From: Sulfurovum sp. NBC37-1
GTDB lineage: Bacteria > Campylobacterota > Campylobacteria > Campylobacterales > Sulfurovaceae
Assembly: GCF_000010345.1 (NCBI RefSeq)
Contig: NC_009663.1
Span: 620,001 to 684,000, forward strand
Length of the DNA stretch: 64,000 bases
Direction: 5' to 3'
Below, piece by piece: positions 35,272-44,800 of the stretch. Both the position numbers and the translations under genes were made by a program. The notes beneath the pieces were generated by a model. The model ran no database searches, was not told the origin of the DNA, and saw only the letters and a list, made by a program, of their open reading frames with translations. Each line of letters starts with the position of its first letter. Position 1 is the first letter of the stretch.

Positions 35272-36879
35272 ATGCGAAAATCACTTCAGGAGCTTCTTCA
35301 GGAAGCGGGTGAATGTACCTTGCTTTATGTGGAAGATAATCAATTTGTCAGAGAGAGTACACTTGATCTTCTTCAAATGTATTTCAGCCATATCGAAAGT
35401 GCCAAAAATGGTGAAGAAGGGTTGAAGAAGTATCAGGCTTTTTATGAAAAAGAGGGGAAATACTTTGACATTGTACTGACAGATATCAATATGCCCAAAC
35501 TCAACGGGATTGAAATGATACGTCAGATCAAAACACTGAATGAACGCCAAATGGTTGTTGTCTTTTCCGCACATGGTGAAGCGAAATATCTCTTTGAACT
35601 TATCGATCTTGAAGTGATGCACTTCATTCTTAAACCCATAGACATAGAGCGTTTTGAAAAAGTCCTTGCTGATGCAGTTGAGATCATATTGAAAAGGCGC
35701 CAATACAGGCAAATGCATGAAGATCTTGCCCGGTCGAAAAAGCTGGCAGAAGAAGCAACAGAACAAAAAAGCCGTTTTCTTGCCAATATGTCTCATGAAA
35801 TACGTACACCTCTCAATGCGATCACCGGATTTATCAAACTGTTGGAAGAGAATGAAAAAGATGAAACAAAACTGAAGTATCTGAAAATCGTCGAAAACTC
35901 CTCAGAGTCTCTGCTGCAAATTATCAATGATATTCTGGATATTTCCAAAATTGAAAGCGGTAACCTCATGATTGAGCCTTACAATTTCAATCCTTATGAA
36001 GATCTGATCATGATCGCTGAACTCTTTCAGACAAGGGCCGCAGAGAAAAATATCATTTTTCAGATCAGATACAACAATAATATGCCAAAGATACTTTTCG
36101 GAGATGCGCTGAGGATCAAACAGATCTTTACCAATCTGCTCTCCAATGCCATAAAATTCACACCGGAGGGTTCCGTAGTCAAATGTATCATCTGGTACAA
36201 AAACGGGCAGCTTAATATCAGGGTGAAAGATTACGGTATCGGGATCAGTGAAAAAAAGCAGAAAGCAATTTTTGAACCTTTTATGCAGGCAGATAGTTCG
36301 ACAGTCAGAAACTATGGTGGAACAGGGCTTGGACTCAGTATCAGTCTGGAACTGACACGCATGCTTGGTGGTACACTTACCCTGAAAAGCGAAAAAGAGA
36401 AGGGAAGTATCTTTACTCTTTCCATTCCTCTGGAAACAGGGAAAGAAAATGAGGGGAAAAGTACGGAGATTTCATTGCCAAAGGGGCACATTCTTATTGT
36501 CGAAGATCAAGAAGCAAATAGGATGCTGCTTAGCATCATTTTGGAAAATAGCGGGATGACATATGAAATGGCGAATGATGGCGTAGAAGCAGTTGAAAAA
36601 TTCAAATCCGGAAAATTTGACTTGATACTTATGGATGAGAATATGCCAAATATGAGCGGTATGGAAGCGGTTAAAGAACTGTTGAAAATAGAAAATCTGG
36701 AGAAAAGGCTCCATACTCCTGTCATTTCCCTGACAGCGAATGCCCTTAAGGGTGACAGAGAACGTTTTCTGCAGGCAGGTTTCGATGATTACCTGAGCAA
36801 ACCGGTAGAACCGAAAAGTCTGATGGCTGTGATGGCACGTTTGCTGCAAGTCTCCTCCGTATTTCCTAAAGAGATATAA
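35272..36879 (+). CDS. hybrid histidine kinase REC-HisKA-HATPase-REC
   Basis: A 535-residue soluble kinase with receivers at both ends. REC1 holds LYVEDNQFVRES, the acceptor aspartate in VLTDINMPKLNG and the lysine in FILKPID. The H-box is MSHEIRTPLNAITGF near residue 175. The ATPase domain has KDYGIGISEKKQKAIFEPFMQ and GGTGLGLSISLEL. REC2 has LIVEDQEANRMLL, LMDENMPNMSG and YLSKPVEPK. It could take phosphate from another kinase through REC1 and send it to the free Hpt through REC2. Its stop overlaps the start of the next kinase gene by one base. Confidence 0.94.
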   Translation: MRKSLQELLQEAGECTLLYVEDNQFVRESTLDLLQMYFSHIESAKNGEEGLKKYQAFYEKEGKYFDIVLTDINMPKLNGIEMIRQIKTLNERQMVVVFSAHGEAKYLFELIDLEVMHFILKPIDIERFEKVLADAVEIILKRRQYRQMHEDLARSKKLAEEATEQKSRFLANMSHEIRTPLNAITGFIKLLEENEKDETKLKYLKIVENSSESLLQIINDILDISKIESGNLMIEPYNFNPYEDLIMIAELFQTRAAEKNIIFQIRYNNNMPKILFGDALRIKQIFTNLLSNAIKFTPEGSVVKCIIWYKNGQLNIRVKDYGIGISEKKQKAIFEPFMQADSSTVRNYGGTGLGLSISLELTRMLGGTLTLKSEKEKGSIFTLSIPLETGKENEGKSTEISLPKGHILIVEDQEANRMLLSIILENSGMTYEMANDGVEAVEKFKSGKFDLILMDENMPNMSGMEAVKELLKIENLEKRLHTPVISLTANALKGDRERFLQAGFDDYLSKPVEPKSLMAVMARLLQVSSVFPKEI

Positions 36880-38249
36880 TGAAAAATGTAGAGTTGCAGG
36901 AAGCATACTTCTCTTCCCAGAAAACAAGACTGCTGCTACGGGTACTGGCGATACTGGCAATTACAATTGCTGTGATGTTGCTTGTCAGACTTTCAGAGGG
37001 CGATTATAATCAGTTTGTGGCAGATATCCTTTTTGAAGGCATCGTTGTTTTTGGCTACGTCAGACTGAAAAAAGATGCCTCAGCCTACAAGGTGATTACA
37101 CGGATAGTCTTTTTTTCTGCAATTTTTGTTTCCTTTTTTCTACTGCGTAATCATCCGGATATGCCCATACGTTTTATCTGGTTCTCCACCATTGTCTACA
37201 TGATCTACTATCTTTTTGACAAACGAGAAGCATATTATTGGATAAGTATGCTCACAGTGGTACTCCTGATACTTTATTTTAGCGATATGCAGAGTTTCTC
37301 ATTGAGTGTGATAGATTTTTTTATCTGGATACTGAACATGGTCATCGTATTGATGATTTCTCACTGGTATGCGACAATAGAGGAGGCTTCAACAAAGAAA
37401 CTTCTTTATATCCAACACAGGCTGGCTGAAGAGGTCAGTAAAAAAACCTGGGAACTTGAACGAAGAACAAAGGAATTGGAAGCACTAAATCAAAATCTCG
37501 AAGATCGGGTCGGAGAAGCGGTACGGAAAAACAGTGAACAGGAGCAACTCCTTTTCATACAGGCACGTCATGCACAAATGGGTGAAGCATTGAGTATGAT
37601 CGCACATCAGTGGAGACAGCCGCTCAATGCCATTGCTTTAACCAATGTAGGTATGCAAAAAGTACTGAGAAGCGCTCACTGTGATATAGAGCAGTTTACA
37701 GCAAAAACCAAACGTATTGAAGAATATGTGCAGCACCTTTCGCAGACCATTGATGATTTCAGAAACTTTTTTCGTTTTGATTCCGAAAAGTCTGATTTTG
37801 TACTCTCAAAAACAGTGGACGATGCGCTGGACCTGATTGGTTCCGGACTGAAAGCAGAAGGAATTACGGTTACTATAGAAGAAATATGCCACTGTATCGT
37901 TTACTCCTACCCCAATGAGGTAATCCATGTCATATTGAATCTTTTGAATAATGCCAGAGATGCACTTACCGCTAAAAACATAGATGATAAACATATCATT
38001 ATCAGGATGTACCGAGACAGGAAGTCAGTATATTTGGAGATAGAAGATAGCGGAGGAGGTATTCCGGAAGTGTTGATCGAAAAAGTCTTTGATCCTTACT
38101 TTACGACAAAAGAAGAAAGCGGAGGAACCGGCCTGGGACTGTATATGTCCAAACTAATCGTAGAAAAACACTGCCAGGGGAGATTGGAGGTGAAAAATAC
38201 AGATAAAGGTGCATGCTTTAGAGTTTGTTTTCCTCTCGAGTCGGAGTAG
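36879..38249 (+). CDS. membrane sensor histidine kinase
   Basis: A 456-residue kinase with about five or six membrane segments in the first 170 residues (RVLAILAITIAVMLLVRL through LNMVIVLMISHWY). A coiled coil (TWELERRTKELEALNQNLEDRV) leads to the H-box IAHQWRQPLNAIALTN. The ATPase domain has NVLNN-like HVILNLLNNARDAL, DSGGGIPEVLIEKVFDPYF and GGTGLGLYMSKLIVE. It has no receiver. The membrane domain may sense a lipid or respiratory state, which is an inference. Its end overlaps the convergent NarL-type regulator gene by 32 bases. Confidence 0.92.
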   Translation: MKNVELQEAYFSSQKTRLLLRVLAILAITIAVMLLVRLSEGDYNQFVADILFEGIVVFGYVRLKKDASAYKVITRIVFFSAIFVSFFLLRNHPDMPIRFIWFSTIVYMIYYLFDKREAYYWISMLTVVLLILYFSDMQSFSLSVIDFFIWILNMVIVLMISHWYATIEEASTKKLLYIQHRLAEEVSKKTWELERRTKELEALNQNLEDRVGEAVRKNSEQEQLLFIQARHAQMGEALSMIAHQWRQPLNAIALTNVGMQKVLRSAHCDIEQFTAKTKRIEEYVQHLSQTIDDFRNFFRFDSEKSDFVLSKTVDDALDLIGSGLKAEGITVTIEEICHCIVYSYPNEVIHVILNLLNNARDALTAKNIDDKHIIIRMYRDRKSVYLEIEDSGGGIPEVLIEKVFDPYFTTKEESGGTGLGLYMSKLIVEKHCQGRLEVKNTDKGACFRVCFPLESE

Positions 38250-38889
38250 AGTACTTTTCCCCCATAAAGGTTTCATAGGCAAAACGCTGTAGCTGTGAAG
38301 TCGTCTCAAATGAGAGTTTTTCCATGATCCGTGTGCGGTAGGTAGATATCGTTTTTGGACTGACATTCATATTCTCTGCGATCTCTTTGGGAGCCTGCCC
38401 CGCTGCAATAAGATTCAGTACTTCAAACTCCCGTTTTGATAGGATCTCTACGAGATCTTTTTCTTCTTTCCCTAGGTCTGTCCCCAATGGAAGAATCTCT
38501 TCAAATTTATTGCTGATATACTTTTTCCCCCTCATGATCGTAGTAATGGCATCGATAAGCTCGGAAGAGACTATTGATTTATTAAGATAGCCGGATGCCC
38601 CATTTTTAAAAGTACGAAGTGCGTAAATCTCTTCAGGGTAGGCACTCAATACCAGTATTGGCACCGAAGGGTATAGACTGCTGATATTTTCAAGGGTACT
38701 CAGTCCGTTTGTATCCCCCAGATTGAGATCGAGAATAAGAAGATCCGGGACAGCTTTTTCAAGTGCCTCAAGGAGTTCCGTATAGCTGGATGCCTCAGTG
38801 TGAATATGCATATCATTATGTGCTTCTATGATCATACTTAATCCGCTGCGTATCAGTTCATGATCATCAGCGATTGTAATTTGTATCAT
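38218..38889 (-). CDS. NarL/FixJ-type response regulator (REC-LuxR HTH)
   Basis: The only DNA-binding regulator of the cluster. The N-terminal receiver has TIADDHELIRSG, the acceptor aspartate in LLILDLNLGDTNG and the lysine in YLNKSIVSSE. The C-terminal LuxR-type helix-turn-helix reads LSKREFEVLNLIAAGQAPKEIAENMNVSPKTISTYRTRIMEKL. Proteins of this type bind palindromes of about 16-18 bp as dimers near -40, which fits the TGTAGGA-N4-TCCTACA sites; that pairing is an inference. The gene is convergent with the membrane kinase, which is a candidate cognate kinase. Confidence 0.93.
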   Translation of the reverse strand: MIQITIADDHELIRSGLSMIIEAHNDMHIHTEASSYTELLEALEKAVPDLLILDLNLGDTNGLSTLENISSLYPSVPILVLSAYPEEIYALRTFKNGASGYLNKSIVSSELIDAITTIMRGKKYISNKFEEILPLGTDLGKEEKDLVEILSKREFEVLNLIAAGQAPKEIAENMNVSPKTISTYRTRIMEKLSFETTSQLQRFAYETFMGEKYSTPTREENKL

Positions 38890-39022
38890 ACTAAATCATC
38901 CATTTGGTTACTTTTTCTATTTTATTTTTGATTATACATCTTTTTTTCTTTCCTGAAACTTGCAAAAAAATATATATTCAAAGAGTAAATAGTGTAAAAT
39001 ATGCTTAAAAAAGAAGTAAAAA

Positions 39023-39328
39023 ATGGAAAAACTGATTACAGAGACAATGTTGATCGCAAGTGAGAAATTTCAAAACTTCGGCTTTAAAAAAGAGCAGATA
39101 GAACAATTGCTTACATCCGGGAAGCGGGATCTTGAAGAAGAAAGTGAAAAACTAAAAATACTGCTCGATGAAAGGACACCCGACATTGAAAAGATCAACC
39201 AGTCTTTGCATGCACTCAAAGGTTTATTGTACAATCTTGGAAATATGGAAGCCGGAGATATTATGGCAGATCTCAAGAATAATCTTGATACTGCAAAGCA
39301 GATTGAAAAGATCAAAAAAATACTTTAG
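39023..39328 (+). CDS. stand-alone histidine phosphotransfer (Hpt) protein
   Basis: A 101-residue helical protein with the phosphotransfer motif SLHALKGLLYNLGNMEA, in which the histidine of HALKG is the phosphate carrier. It would relay phosphate between hybrid kinases and receivers. It ends one base from the end of a convergent receiver gene. No operator palindrome is visible upstream; the 133-bp gap to the NarL-type gene is AT-rich. Confidence 0.82.
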   Translation: MEKLITETMLIASEKFQNFGFKKEQIEQLLTSGKRDLEEESEKLKILLDERTPDIEKINQSLHALKGLLYNLGNMEAGDIMADLKNNLDTAKQIEKIKKIL

Positions 39329-39329
39329 T

Positions 39330-39725
39330 TTAATTGCTTTCTCCGAAAGCTGCTGATATTTTCTTTTCCAGATCATTGATATCGAAAGGTTTTTGGATAA
39401 AATCAACCGCACCCATTTCACGTAGTTCAGCTTCATTGTCCTGATCTACCGAGATAACCAGTACCGGTATATCACTGAGTGCAGTATTTCCTTTTATCTC
39501 TTTCAGAAACTCTTCTCCTGTCATAATCGGCATACGAATATCCAACAGGATCATATCGATTTCTGTTCCGGATGAATTTAATATTTCCAATGCTTCTGCT
39601 CCATCATAGGATGGTATAGTTTTAAAAGTTGAGATATTGGCCAGTAATGCCTGCAGCAACTGCATATTGAATGTATCGTCTTCGGCAATCAGTATGGTTT
39701 TGGCTCCGAAATTCTTTAAACTCAT
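39330..39725 (-). CDS. stand-alone response regulator receiver protein
   Basis: A 131-residue receiver without an output domain. The pocket is intact: LIAEDDTFNMQLL, the acceptor aspartate in MILLDIRMPIMTGEEF, the serine in VLVISVDQD and the lysine in FIQKPFDIN. The sequence resembles receivers of hybrid kinases. It is convergent with the Hpt gene (one-base gap) and its promoter carries a perfect operator palindrome. It may be a phosphate sink or an intermediate in the relay. Confidence 0.88.
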   Translation of the reverse strand: MSLKNFGAKTILIAEDDTFNMQLLQALLANISTFKTIPSYDGAEALEILNSSGTEIDMILLDIRMPIMTGEEFLKEIKGNTALSDIPVLVISVDQDNEAELREMGAVDFIQKPFDINDLEKKISAAFGESN

Positions 39726-39768
39726 TATTTCCTCTTATTATTTAGATTAATTTTTATAAACATAAAAC

Positions 39769-39840
39769 ATTATACTCAAAATAAGCTTTTAAATATGTAG
39801 GAAAACTCCTACAAAGTTTAGCTCAAAAAGTAGATAAAAT
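39769..39840. promoter_or_regulatory. divergent promoters around a second perfect operator
   Basis: TGTAGGA-AAAC-TCCTACA (39796-39813) lies 21 bp from a TATAAT on the minus strand (39769-39774), which serves the lone receiver. On the plus strand a TAAAAT (39835-39840) also lies 21 bp away and points to a receiver-domain remnant. Confidence 0.6.
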
Positions 39841-39861
39841 GTTTTAGCAATCCAAGATGGG

Positions 39862-39924
39862 ATGGACGGGATAAAGATGATCCGGCATATACACAACCTG
39901 GATTGTGAAATACCAGTTGTAGTT
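39862..39924 (+). pseudogene. remnant of a response regulator receiver domain
   Basis: Reading plus from the ATG at 39862 gives MDGIKMIRHIHNLDCEIPVV, which matches the stretch after the acceptor aspartate in typical receivers (MxDGIEMIRxI...EIPVVV). The frame has no aspartate pocket before it (a stop lies at 39835) and then runs antisense into the end of the aldolase-like gene until 40014. I take it as a fragment left by deletion. It lies just downstream of a plus-strand -10 next to the operator at 39796, so it seems to be what remains of a divergent gene. Confidence 0.5.
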
Positions 39925-39926
39925 TC

Positions 39927-40499
39927 CTATAAATTGGCGGAAAGCGCCAGCAGTCTGCAGGAATTTTCGAGAATGGCGACCTTCTTTGCCATTTCGGTGA
40001 TATCTCTGTCATAAGAGATCAGTCCGTATCCTTTGATGAGCAGCAGGTGGCTGTCATGTTTCTGGAAGAATTGCGGTATCTCATAGGGGGCACGTTCCAC
40101 CCAGTCATCGATACTTTTTGGGTCATACACAATGATCTCCCCGAGGATCTTTTTGCCGTGAAAATCCTGGGGAGAGACCTTTCCGTGTTTTAACGAGTAG
40201 GCAGTTGCATAGGGAGGCATTGTGAAGCAGATATATTTGGCATTGGGAATATTTTCGTAAATGCGTTCATGAATGGGGACATCTATGCTTGCTTCACTCC
40301 ATCGGTAATCCCTTTTGAGGCAGTCAAGTGCTATGAGTCCTTCCTCTGTTATTTCATCGAGTATAGTGTCTTTTTTGTTGATGATAAAGCCGCTTGCCGA
40401 GATACGCGCCGAGATCGATCCATGATAAACGCCAAAGAAGTTTTTGTTGAACATGGAGAGTGAGACATGCTTGATCTCTTCAATGAGATGTTTGTCCAT
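39927..40499 (-). CDS. class II aldolase/adducin homologue lacking zinc ligands
   Basis: A 190-residue protein with the overall class II aldolase/adducin pattern: GVYHGSISARISASGFIINKKDT at the N-terminus, PIHERIYENIPNAKYICF and the C-terminal LLLIKGYGLISYDRDITEMAKKVAILENSCRLL. The HxH zinc pair normally at the (H)T(H)PPYA position reads FTMPPYATA, and the third ligand in NHG reads KGYG. All three metal ligands are therefore replaced, so it is unlikely to be an active aldolase or epimerase. It could be a sugar-phosphate sensor or a structural protein. Its 3' end abuts the receiver remnant. Confidence 0.8.
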   Translation of the reverse strand: MDKHLIEEIKHVSLSMFNKNFFGVYHGSISARISASGFIINKKDTILDEITEEGLIALDCLKRDYRWSEASIDVPIHERIYENIPNAKYICFTMPPYATAYSLKHGKVSPQDFHGKKILGEIIVYDPKSIDDWVERAPYEIPQFFQKHDSHLLLIKGYGLISYDRDITEMAKKVAILENSCRLLALSANL

Positions 40500-40547
40500 T
40501 TGTAGAAACCTTTGTTAGGATTATTTCGCTATTATAACAGTAATATT

Positions 40548-40580
40548 TAGTGAATAGTGAATAGTGAATAGTGAATAGTG
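40548..40580. repeat. heptamer microsatellite (TAGTGAA)4.7
   Basis: Four full units and five bases of TAGTGAA in perfect tandem, between the aldolase-like gene and rsmH. It ends 45 bp before the rsmH start, so a change in unit number would alter promoter or leader spacing. A related heptamer occurs at 46867. Confidence 0.9.
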
Positions 40581-40625
40581 TTGGTATGTATTGCTGCGCG
40601 ACACTTTTATGAAGAAGGGGAACAA

Positions 40626-41549
40626 GTGGAAACTCCGCATATACCGGTACTTTTGGAAGAAGTGTTAGAGAGTTTCAGCAGAGTGCCGGAAGGGTATTTC
40701 GTTGACTGTACCCTGGGGTATGCCGGCCATAGTTCCGAAATACTGAAACGCTACGATCATTTGAAACATATCGGTATTGACAGGGATGATGAAGCGTTGG
40801 CTTTTTCAAAAAAACGTCTAGAGCCTTTCCGTGACAGAAGCACCCTCTATAAAGGTACCTTCGCTACGGTACTGCCTACGCTTAAAGAAGCACCAGTGAC
40901 CGCTTTGCTTGCCGATTTCGGGGTTTCCTCCCTGCAGCTTGATAAAAAAGAGCGGGGATTTGCCTTCGATTCGGAAACACTCGATATGCGTATGGACGCA
41001 AATGCGCCACTCTCCGCCTATGAGGTGGTCAACACATATCCCAAAGAGAAGCTGGAGTATATCTTCGATACTTACGGAGAAGTACGTTCCTATAAAAAAC
41101 TGGCATCCGCTGTGGTTGATGCCAGGGCCAAAGCACCCATAGAGAGTGCCAAAGCGCTGAGTGAGATAGCCAAAGGCGTTATCCCCCCTGGAGGAAAAAT
41201 ACACCCGGCGACCCTGATGTTTCAGGCGATCCGCATAGAGGTCAACAATGAACTCGGAGAGATAGAAGGGCTGCTCGATGCCATTGAAGCCAAACATTAC
41301 GAAGGGGAAGTGGTCTCACTCATTACCTTTCATTCGCTGGAAGACCGTCTGGTCAAGAACCGCTTCAGGAAATGGAGTCAGGAATGTATCTGCGATCCCC
41401 ATGCGATCCGCTGTACCTGCGGCAAGAAGCATGCATTGGGCAAAGCACTCTCACGCAAACCGGTGACCGCCTCCAAAGAGGAGCTCAGGGTCAACCCCAG
41501 AAGCCGATCGGCCAAACTCAGAAGTTTCAGATTCAAGAGTGACAGCTAA
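40626..41549 (+). CDS. rsmH: 16S rRNA (cytosine1402-N4)-methyltransferase
   Basis: Methylates C1402 of 16S rRNA in the ribosomal P site. Motifs are HIPVLLEEVLESF, DCTLGYAGHSSEIL (SAM site), LLADFGVSSLQLD, RGFAFDSETLDMRMD and ISLITFHSLEDRLVK-like VVSLITFHSLEDRLVK. The GTG start at 40626 has AAGGGG five bases upstream; the longer reading begins in the heptamer repeat. This gives 307 residues. It is followed at once by the FtsL-like gene, as in the dcw clusters of other bacteria. Confidence 0.95.
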   Translation: METPHIPVLLEEVLESFSRVPEGYFVDCTLGYAGHSSEILKRYDHLKHIGIDRDDEALAFSKKRLEPFRDRSTLYKGTFATVLPTLKEAPVTALLADFGVSSLQLDKKERGFAFDSETLDMRMDANAPLSAYEVVNTYPKEKLEYIFDTYGEVRSYKKLASAVVDARAKAPIESAKALSEIAKGVIPPGGKIHPATLMFQAIRIEVNNELGEIEGLLDAIEAKHYEGEVVSLITFHSLEDRLVKNRFRKWSQECICDPHAIRCTCGKKHALGKALSRKPVTASKEELRVNPRSRSAKLRSFRFKSDS

Positions 41550-41550
41550 A

Positions 41551-41826
41551 ATGGCAGAAAATGTAAAGAAAAAAAGGCCTGACGGAATCACTTTCAAGAT
41601 GGTCATGATCATTCTTATCTCTGTGGCGATCGTACTGATCCTTGCGAGTATCAAGATCTATCTGAGTAATCAGATCTATTATGAAAGCAAAAAGGTCAAC
41701 AAAATGCAGAGGGAAGTTTCGGCGCTCAAAGCTGAAAAGGTACTTCTTGAGCAAAATATTGAAGCCTTGAAATTTAAGAACAGGGTTACAGATACGATCT
41801 TTATACTTGACAGCACGGAAGAGTAG
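41551..41826 (+). CDS. FtsL-like small membrane division protein
   Basis: A 91-residue protein with a short basic cytoplasmic tail (KKKRPDG), one membrane helix (MVMIILISVAIVLILASI) and a periplasmic coiled coil (KVNKMQREVSALKAEKVLLEQNIEALK). This architecture and its place just after rsmH fit FtsL, which links FtsB and FtsQ in the divisome. FtsL sequences diverge widely, so the call rests on layout and position. The ATG follows the rsmH stop by one base, and the stop abuts the RND gene start. Confidence 0.72.
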   Translation: MAENVKKKRPDGITFKMVMIILISVAIVLILASIKIYLSNQIYYESKKVNKMQREVSALKAEKVLLEQNIEALKFKNRVTDTIFILDSTEE

Positions 41827-44800
41827 ATGATCAGACAATTCGTTACTTTCGCTGTCGACAGGCCAGTTATCAATCATATTTTGATGGTCTTCATGCTGGT
41901 ACTTTCCATTTTTGCCTACCAGGACATTCCCAAAGAGATATTCCCGCCTTCAGAACTCGATCAGATAACCATTACCGGAGGTTACCCCGGTGCCAGTGCG
42001 GATGTATTGGACAAGATGGCCGTCAGGAACATTGAAGACGAAATAAAGAGTATCAGTGAGATCGACAATATCGATACCGTGATACAGAACGGTTTTTTCT
42101 CTATTCGCGCAGATATCAAAGAGGGCAGCGACAATCAGCTGGTCCTTGGGGATGTCAAAGATGTCATCGCCAATATCAGGCGGGATCTTCCTGCCGATAT
42201 GGATGAACCCATTGCCAAGATCACTGTACATGATTTCCCTTTGCTGCTTGTTGCGATCTCGGGTAATGTACCCAAAAAGAGGCTTCTGGATATTGCCGAA
42301 GACCTTAAAAGCAAACTGAGTGCCTACAAGGATCTTAGTGGAATCACCATACGCGGGGATGCGGACGATGAAGTGCTCATCGAGCTGGACAATGAAAAAC
42401 TCACTGCCTACGGTCTTCCCAAAGAGAGTGTCTACAAAGCCATTTCAACACTCAGTTCCATTTTCCCCATAGGGACCATAGAACAGAAAGGCAGCCATCT
42501 TTATCTCTCTACAATTAATGGAGAGAAGTCGGCCAAAGCACTGGAATCGACACTGATCACTGTTGCAGGCAAAAGGGTACGCCTTGGTGATATCGCCCAT
42601 GTCCAATTTGGCTTGAGCGAAAGCAATGAAATTTCCCATTTTAACGGTGTACAGAATATCTCCATCAATATCAACAAAACCAAAAAAGGTAATGCTATCG
42701 CCCTGAGCCGCGAGATCAAACAAATGTTAAAAGAGGTACAGAAAGAGTATAAGGATGTAGTCTTTGAAGCCTATACCGATACCTCCATCTGGATCAAGAA
42801 CCGTTTGAATCTGGTCTCTTCCAATATCCTTTTCGGACTAATCCTGGTCTTTCTGGCTCTGTTGCTGAGTGTCAACTACAAGATCGCACTGGTCGTGGCC
42901 ATAGGGATACCGACAAGTTTCATGATCACCCTGATCGCAGCGGATATGATAGGCTACAGTCTGAATATGCTGACCCTGCTTGGGGCACTCATAGCCCTGG
43001 GGATGCTGGTGGACGAAGCCATTGTTGTAGCGGAAAATATCTATCGGCACATGGAAATGGGGAAAGCACCGAGGGAAGCTGCTATCGACGGCTCGCTGGA
43101 AATGTTCCCGGCTGTATTGACAGCGACATTGACAACGGTCTTTGCCTTCCTGCCTTTGCTCATTATGAGTGGAGAGATGGGAATGTTCATGAAAGTACTT
43201 CCTGTGATGATCTCTATTCTCCTGCTCTCATCACTTTTTGAAGCCTTCTATTTTCTGCCTTTGCATTCCAAAGAGTTTTTTTCCACGAAAGATATGAAGA
43301 AGGGGCATGACAGGAGTGACTTCTGGCTCAAACTCGATGTAATGTATGAAAGGCTGCTCGGAAAACTGCTCAAACGCAAAAAACGTTCACTCTTTCTGCT
43401 TGTAACTTTCATCATACTCTCTACCGTAGGCATGCTGGGACTGACCAAGTTCAAACTCTTTCCGGAATTCGATTCGACACAGATCTACCTGAACGGGAAG
43501 ATCGATGTCAATTCCAAACTGGAAGATACTGAAAAAGTAGTCACCGAAATAGAAAAAAAACTGCTGGCCTATTATGGAAAGGAGGGGACCGAAGTCTCTT
43601 CCATTACTTCGGTCATCGGTCTCTACTTCAATGCGGACCAGACCTTCCAGACAGGGAAGAATCTTTTTCATATCTTCATCAACCTGCATGAGAAAGCGCC
43701 GGAAAACTTTTTTGACAAATACATCAACCCCATTCTCTCTCTGGAGTATGACGGCTCGGACATGATTAGAGAGAAAAAGGCGCAGGAGATCGCCACGGAA
43801 ACGCAGAAAGATGTGGTTGAGGCATTCAGGAAGAAGAAACTGCCAAACGGTGAGAAACTCTTTTCCGAACTGAACATTTTTGTTCCGCAGACGGGTATCG
43901 TGGGACACGATATCGAGATAGGGCTCAATACCACCGATGAAAAAAAGCAGCTCGAAGCGATCGAACGGCTGAAGAAAGCGCTCGGAAGCATCAAGGGTGT
44001 TTTTGACATCACAGACAATGCTACCGAAGGGGTCAGGGAGCTGAAACTGCGTATCAACGAGTACGGGCAGATGCTTGGTTTCAATGAAGCCTATGTTACT
44101 TCGGTACTCAAAGGTTCGTTCCTCAAAGGCGAATACGGGAAGATGTTCGATACCAAGGGCTTGATACGTGTACGTATTGAGGACCCGGAGAAAGATGAAA
44201 CCATGGATATCCGGTCTGTCAAACTGACCACACCGGATGGCAGGCAGGTCGTACGTCTTGATGATATAGCCGATTTCATCTATAAAAAGAGTTTTGTCAA
44301 GATATTCAAAGAGGATGGAGAGAGGGTTCGTACGGTCATTGCCAGAGTGGAGAGTAAGACCATACTGGCGACAGAAGTAATGGCCAGGATCAAACCACTC
44401 TTGAAAACTTTTGAGAAAGAGGGGATCAAAGTGATCATCAAGGGAGAGGAGAAGGAGAACACGCAGATGAAAAAAGAGATGTCTCAGGCTGCGATGATCG
44501 CGATCTTCCTCATCTTCATCTCTCTGGTATGGATGTTCAACTCACTGGTACTCCCGCTCATCATCGTTTCGACTATCCCACTTTCCATCGTGGGGGCATT
44601 GGTGGGAACTTACATTATGGGGATCAACCTGACTATGCCGGGTGTCATGGGAATGATAGGGCTTGCCGGGGTAGTGGTTAATGACGGGCTCATCATGCTC
44701 TCTTTCATTAAAGGATCGAAGGACCAGCATGAGATGATGCAAAAAGCCGGATACAGACTGCGCCCGATCCTGCTGACCTCCATTACTACGGTACTGGGGC

